Positions 57,701 through 64,000 of a stretch of DNA of 64,000 bases are shown in pieces (position 1 is the first letter of the stretch; every line of letters starts with the position of its first letter). This DNA is from Osedax fenrisi (taxonomy: Eukaryota; Annelida; Polychaeta; Sabellida; Siboglinidae). The position numbers and the translations under genes were made by a program. Location of the stretch: positions 83,918,037-83,982,036 of the forward strand of contig OZ025240.1 of assembly GCA_964019155.1 (NCBI GenBank), read 5' to 3'. The notes beneath the pieces were generated by a model. That model ran no database searches and was not told where the DNA came from. It saw only the letters and a program-made list of their open reading frames with translations.

Positions 57701-59540
57701 TTTTATATATTTTATAAGAATCTATTTTCACCAAATTTTATTTTTATAATTTTTAATCCCGATACAATAATTTAAATTATTATTGTAACGACTGTACAGT
57801 TATTGACTGGATTTTGATATTTTACTTCCTTGAAATGTATTTATAGATATATGATTATAGATATATAAATTGTACACGATCTTTAAGGGGCATTTCTCCT
57901 TACGTATTATATATTTAATAATCTATATTTAAAATGAAATAACATAAATACTAATTTAAAATGTTTAAATGTTTAAATTTTATTATATTATTATCTACAT
58001 TATTTGATCATTTATTTTCAATATAATTAATTTAAATTTGTAATTATATTTTAAATAAATTAAATTTATTTGTAGGTATTATATTTATATATATAATTTA
58101 CTAAAATTAAATTTATTATAATGTGTATTTGTATTATTATATATTTATTATTATTATTATTATTATGGTTATATTGTATATAAACAATAACTTTTACTAA
58201 GAATATTATTGAATTTTGTGCCAAAAATATGCTTTATTTATAAATATTTGCTACATCCTTTTTAATAAAACCATATTTGAAAATATTATTAATTTTTTTA
58301 GAATTTCATTTATAAAATTAAATTTTATAAATTATTATTCATTAAATAAAGTGTACTTTAGTCTAAATATGTATTTTGAATATTTATGAATTAATAAAAA
58401 TATTAATTTACAAAATTTATTTATAACTTAATAGGGTAGTTAATGTTTAGCTTAAATATACTTTCAAATATTGTTAGATAATATATGTTGAGGGGTGAAT
58501 CATGTTTGATTTATCTACATTAATATAATTTAAAGAAAATTAATTTAGATGTAAGTATGTGCTTTAAAGTAATAATAAAGTTTCAACTCCTTATCTAATT
58601 AGGGTTAATCTAATATGGAATATATATTTTAATATACATAATATGTTAAATAATTTTTAGAAAAGGTGGTTTTGTAAAGGATATAATAATTTACATAATA
58701 TAAAATATACGAATTTGAAAAAAAATATTTGAATAATAGTATAATATCTTAATATCTAAATATTAGTATCTGTCAAATTATTAACATTTTAAATATTTAA
58801 TTCATCTTTTATTATATAAACTATAAAGTTTTATATATATATATATGTAATAATTATTTCTGTAATGTAACTTTCCATCTAAATTAGTATATAATAACAA
58901 ATATTACTTCCATGCTACTAATATAAAAGAAATTATAAGAAATCTAAAAATAAAAATCTAATGATTTATTGAAAATAATATATATTAAATATATTCGGAA
59001 AAAAACTATATAGGTAATTTACCTATTCTAGAATATCTATTTAATCTTTCGGTAACTAACGGCATATTTATTAACTTATATGTTATACTCATGATTTATT
59101 ATAATCATTTAATGATAAAATGGATGATATTAAAGAATATGTATTGAATATAATTAATTAAATAATCTTATTATTAGATTACTAATATTTATATAATACA
59201 AGATACGGTTATCAATATGTTGCAAATACAATCACGGTGAAATTATAAATTTATAATTTGGTATAATGACATTTTTTTAATTGATGCATATTGGATTTAG
59301 GTTTTGATTGAATTTGCAATATAGCAAGTATTTATCGCTGATTAGCTTTTAACTTAAATTAAATATGTTCACATTTATTAAACTTAACTATGAATGCATC
59401 CACTTATCGGATATAGGTTTGTATTCAGTGTCTCCATCTGCTGCCAACCTTTCGAATAACGTATTTCTTTTTCTGATATCTTAATTAAGTATCAAATATC
59501 AAGACTTGTATGAAGTTTTGTACCTAATCATATTAATGAT
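57701..59540. other. AT-rich spacer
   Basis: No gene seen. A TTAAGGGG motif at 57883 resembles a TTAA-MITE end but has no partner. Confidence 0.5.
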
Positions 59541-59704
59541 ATAGGTGAGAGCAAGTTCTTGGTGTAGTTGTCGGAGTTGGCACCTGTGTTGTAGCTGATC
59601 ATAGTGATATAGCTGGAGCTGGTGATGAATGATCTTCTTAAATATATGTGGTCGATATGGAAGAGCATTCACTTGACATTTCTATAGCTTCGCCCCGTGC
59701 GATA

Positions 59705-59825
59705 GTAGTATACTGGTATATTGGTACACTGGGACACTTGTACACTGTGGTAGTGGTATTCTGGAACACTTGTACATTGGGACAGTGATACACTTTTACA
59801 CTGGAACACTGGGACACTTGTAAAC
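59705..59825. repeat. Degenerate 10-bp minisatellite
   Basis: Repeats of CACTGGGACA / CTTGTACACT type. The antisense open frame rich in Val, Tyr and Cys is a product of the repeat. Confidence 0.7.
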
Positions 59826-59829
59826 TATA

Positions 59830-61820
59830 TGACAATTAGGAGAGAGTGGAGAGATTTTAAAGTATTTAAGGAGACCTGCAAAGGAATTTTATTTCTTCGT
59901 CTGTAATCAATACAATATTTTCAATTAAATATATAGTTAATTTAATTACATTGTATATAATATATGTTAAGGGTTTAGCATACTCAATATTGCTGAATAA
60001 TTTCTATTTTATAATTTATTTAATTTAGAAAATAAATAGGGAAATTAGCAATTAAATAATATATATCTAGATAATATATAGCAAGTATTTATTATATTCT
60101 TATCTTACTTATATCTGAATGTTGCTATATATTTGTTATTTTGCTATTTATTTTCTATTGTGCTAATTATTTGAAAATTTTTGTTTGCTGGGATATTATA
60201 AGTAAAGCGCTGTAATTATAATAGAACAATTTTAGATTTTAAGTATTTTCATCTCAAAGTTATTATTTCTAAATCTAGTTCTTTAATGATTTCATATTTT
60301 GTTTTTTTTCAAAGTTTTTTCTATATTAATGTATATATTTATATATAAATTAACAGCTCTGTTTATATTTAGTGTTGATACTTTACACATACAATACTTA
60401 ATAAGAATATATCATAAATGTATAATCACATAGAAAATATTAAAAATAAAATAAGTTCTAGGCAAACCTATATTTAATGAGAATGTTTAAATAAATGTTA
60501 TAACATAAGTATACTTATTAAATTGTTCTCACTTAGTATGCCTCTCACGGTCAATTCATCTAGTGCATCAGTTATATATATATATATACTTAGATATATA
60601 CATATATGCATATATTCTCACCCAACTGCAAATAGAGTCGTATACAATGGTTGTATCAAATCTATATGTATTCGTTGCTGAATAATTCTACATTTAATAG
60701 TATTATCAGGGAGGTATTATTAAAAAATGTCCAATCGAATTGATAATTTTGATCATTTTGATACCTTGTATATCTGACATGTATCCTATGTTATTTGTTA
60801 GGGTTTTAGGTATTAGATTTACTTTGTAAGCCTAACAATATTTATAGTAAGTTAATGCTTTGTCTAGACTAATTATTGCCCGAATACCATTGTATATTCC
60901 GGACATAGTTAGGTACATCATAGCAAATGATGATCATATGCCCGTCCTCTTATATTATTCATATCTAATGATTAACAGCATATATTAACAGCATTAATCT
61001 ACATATTTATCATTTGTTACAGTTATTCTGAGATGGTGTGATTCATATTTTTTATATATAGGATGAAAGGATGTAGGATAAAATATAATAGGATTAAAGG
61101 GTATCTAAATGTATGGTATTACATAATATATATATATATATATATATGTATTAATAATAACTTATATATAAAATATAATATGTGTTATAAATAATTATTT
61201 AGTATTATAATTATAATTAGTATCATAATACATATAAGCTACTAATTATAATAACACCTATACCATCTTCATTTAATATACAATTATCATCAACGTATAT
61301 TATACAAGGGTTCACATTATTTTTTAATATCATAATATCGCGGACAGATAAAAATAAATAAGTTCATTCTGAAGTTGCCTACAAAGAATAAGCTTACTGT
61401 TAGCATTCAAACGCCTATTGGTCGTCGCCCAACCAGTTTTATTAGTTATATTAACACACATACATACATATAATCTTTCTGATCAAATGAATATACAAAC
61501 TAATACAAACGAATGCAATTTTATTTCCAATATATAAAACTGGTATTTAAAAAAATGGATTCAGATGTAGGTACGTAGGTATACCTACACTATCAAACTT
61601 AATTAAATAACTACTTAAACAGTAATATACTATGTTAAATATTAATATATTAAAGTAATATAACATTAGTAATATAAGTTATGGTAAGTAATATAAATTA
61701 TGGTATATGTATATTATCTATTACGTGTCCTTGATATTATACTACAGATTATATATAATTTTATATATAATTATATCTATATATAGATATAATAGCGTGT
61801 TATATATAGGTATATAGGTA
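59830..61820. other. AT-rich spacer
   Basis: No gene seen. 60025-60170 has AAAATAAATAG paired with its inverse, and GTTTGCTGGG near 60185 mirrors CCAGCAAAC at 21987; these may be ends of a shared element type. Confidence 0.4.
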
Positions 61821-61827
61821 TATTAAT

Positions 61828-61857
61828 ATATGTAGGATACAATTGTATCCTACATAT
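61828..61857. repeat. 30-bp perfect palindrome
   Basis: ATATGTAGGATACAA is followed directly by its complement. Confidence 0.95.
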
Positions 61858-61879
61858 TATATTGATTGAATATATATAG

Positions 61880-62085
61880 TCAAGACGTATGTATTCATCG
61901 GGGGACTTATTACGAAGTGAGTGTATACAGCGGCGGCCTCTATATATAGATAGCCGTATGCGCGTGTTCGGTCATGCGTGACGGCCACCCAGGAATGTGC
62001 GCACGTGATACCAGGCACTAGGTGTGCGTGTAGGTGCATGCCGTGCAGGTATATCACGTTGATAGATGCGGATGTACGATATCTA
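61880..62085 (+). promoter_or_regulatory. GC/CpG-rich island upstream of a putative gene start
   Basis: A sharp GC-rich block with many CG dinucleotides, a TATATATAG box near 61941 and a CACGTG E-box near 62003, about 500 bp before the ATG at 62568. It could be promoter or a noncoding first exon; the antisense open frame has no protein-like features. Confidence 0.4.
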
Positions 62086-62567
62086 CGTAATAACAAATAC
62101 AATACTATATAACAAGTTAGATTAATAAACTAGATAAGAAGTGTTATTTTAAGTAAAATGTAAATATATGATAACTTTGAAGCTCTTTTATTAGCACCAG
62201 AAATATTTATATTATATATATATATATATATATAAATAAATTTCTAGGTGATAGGAATATGATATTTTTTGTCTATATATATATTACTTTTTAAGATATG
62301 TGTATATATTAATTTATATTATGGAATATATATTATTTATGTATATTTTAATACATGTGAAATATAACCCGATAAAACATACGAACAAGACAAAACCAAT
62401 CTAGTTTATATCATAATTTATAAACGTTATCGGATTGTTTTTATTTAGAAATAAAGTAAACAAACACACAACACTAGAACTAACAATAGAGCTAGAGCAG
62501 CGGCGCGAAACACAGCGACACACGGAGGCATACTAACTACACATAGATAACGTAGGATTACAGCGCA

Positions 62568-62816
62568 ATGGATGACGTAACGCCTGCCGATGACGTCATA
62601 CCCTCGGATGACGTAACCCGCGAAGAAGAGGAGGAGGAGATAGTCGCTAATTACGCAACGTCCGATGAAGAAGATGATCAACTTACAGATATAGTCGTGC
62701 TTAGCGATACGGCTATAGACACAACTACAGCTAGTACTACCGATACCACTGAAAGTAGTCGTGGCGCAGGGCTGGAGGACGAATGTATCCAGTACCCGAT
62801 CACTAATAAGGGACAA
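62568..62816 (+). CDS. Putative first coding exon of a gene leaving the window
   Basis: GCGCAATGG gives a fair start context. 83 codons read MDDVTPADDVIPSDDVTREE, a Glu-rich run, then a Thr/Ser-rich segment and LEDECIQYPITNKGQ, ending CAA|GTTAGT in phase 0. The acidic, disordered N-terminus fits many membrane or signalling proteins, so no function is assigned. Unspliced, it ends at 62859-62861. GC is raised relative to the flanks. Confidence 0.55.
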
Positions 62817-62864
62817 GTTAGTATAGATGTATTTCGTAATGTATACATGTATATGTGCTAGGTG

Positions 62865-64000
62865 TTAGGCGTTACGATAAACAGGTTAACATGTCATTAA
62901 CTAATGGTCCACCTTAGACTAATGACCTAAGTACCACCTTCTATAATCTATTCTTTCTGTCGTGTATACAATTATTTGTTGTATATTATTTTTGTTGTTG
63001 TTTATATGTAATATTTATTGTTGTTTTTATTTTCTTATTTGTTTATTCAACCTTATATTTTGTAATTTCGTGCTCGAGCGAAAAGCTACACATTGTAGCC
63101 TACAATAACGTATATTTTAGTGCAATTAAAAGTTATATATAATATCAATTATTATATATTATTTCTTAATATTATTAATAGGCCTAGTAGGCTACTAACT
63201 ATTTCCTAGAATATGGTACAATTATAATTATTACTTTAGTATTATATTGTTATTTAAGAAATTTATTGGGCTACTGTGTTGGATCCGAATAATCGGGCTA
63301 CTGACAGTAGCCCACTGTGTTGGGGTGAAACCAGATTAAGGGCTGGGGCAACAGGGGATTTTTTGAAACAAATATATTATTTATTAAAAATTATATTATA
63401 TAAAAATCACAAAATGTTATTAATTCCCTTTAAAATGATATATAATATGATACACAAGATTGATATAAGTGCTTAGAATATGCATTTATAAACGATAAGA
63501 AATTAAAAATAACGATAAAGTGTATTCATTTATTTACTAATAATGTATATCTCATTCTCTTAGTCTTATACTTATCAAACAATTTTGAATTAATACTATA
63601 TATAGAGCTCTGAATGTATGGAGATAAAAAAAGTTAGTTATTATGTTATGTATTTCTAAAGTTATGGTGCTATATATTCGATACAAATTTTAAATAAAAT
63701 AAAATTAAAATTAAAAAAATAATTAAATTTAAAACACTAATATCTCTGTTCTATTTTTAAAACTAATTTTGTATATTTGAAACTCCATAACTTTAGAACT
63801 ACTTGATCAAACTATATTAAAATTTCAGAATTTATTTAAATTAGTATACGCTTCAGATATAGTTATAAATCTAAAAACTCATATCTTATTATGTTACAAA
63901 TTGGTGATATGTAGTTCCCATTCTCATTGTATTACACTTATAAAACAATTTTAAATATTATGTATGTATTATTAGCTCTAAATGTAATGTACGATATAAT
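62865..64000. other. Presumed intron or spacer, AT-rich
   Basis: No exon recognised. 63293-63311 is a hairpin (GGGCTACTG, one base, CAGTAGCCC), and GGGCTACTGTGTTGG recurs just upstream in part. Confidence 0.45.

Noticed and set aside
59638..59835. 65-residue minus-strand open frame
   Set aside because: Product of the degenerate 10-bp minisatellite.
62445..62816. 123-residue minus-strand open frame with hydrophobic stretches
   Set aside because: Antisense to the acidic exon at 62568; hydrophobicity results from the complement of GAA/GAT-rich codons.

Overview
The window is strongly AT-rich invertebrate metazoan nuclear DNA. It has short, GC-richer coding exons separated by AT-rich introns, many (TA)n tracts and several generations of transposable elements. 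The species cannot be named from the sequence. There is no operon structure, CRISPR array or genuine tRNA or rRNA gene.

Two multi-exon genes could be assembled by hand using splice signals and reading-frame phase. (1) About 78-14038, plus strand: 21 exons whose phases all agree, running off the left edge. They encode about 726 residues of a mostly disordered protein I do not recognise. It has a polyglutamine tract, a coiled-coil-like C-terminus and two adjacent exons carrying a SILK motif followed by KNVRF, the arrangement used by protein phosphatase-1 (PP1) docking proteins. (2) 43225-57548, plus strand: eight exons giving a complete 306-residue mitochondrial carrier, an ortholog of SLC25A35. 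A third gene probably starts at 62568 (acidic N-terminal exon) and leaves the window on the right. Weaker exon candidates lie at 17155-17326 and 24588-30732.

Layout: 1-14 kb is the PP1-docking-motif gene, with a small hAT MITE (1314-1452), a TTAA-flanked MITE (3827-4425) and tRNA-derived SINEs in or near its introns. 15.3-17 kb is a broken hAT element with ZBED5/FAM200-like transposase remnants. 17.9-24.2 kb is a repeat field: a tandem GC-rich repeat, a large inverted repeat, a pogo/Tigger-type MITE, a palindromic motif array, a TTAA MITE and a hAT MITE invaded by a long (GTA)n expansion. 26.2-29.4 kb is a frameshifted RTE-like LINE, followed by a nested hAT-tail plus TTAA-MITE insertion. 30.9-38.7 kb is bounded by two copies of a 475-bp direct repeat and holds two more degenerate LINE remnants. 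39.2-42.4 kb holds a solo-LTR candidate, two LINE fragments and a second tRNA-derived SINE family. 43.2-57.5 kb is SLC25A35. Its introns host a SINE, a MITE with long perfect terminal inverted repeats, a nearly intact antisense CR1/Jockey-type LINE, a TTAA MITE right beside a splice donor, and a hAT element.

The two genes share no obvious pathway. The most noteworthy features are the PP1-docking gene, the LINE with tandem 5' monomers and a single premature stop, the co-resident TTAA MITE families, the two SINE families and a set of perfect palindromes. All calls are from reading the sequence by eye; no database was searched.
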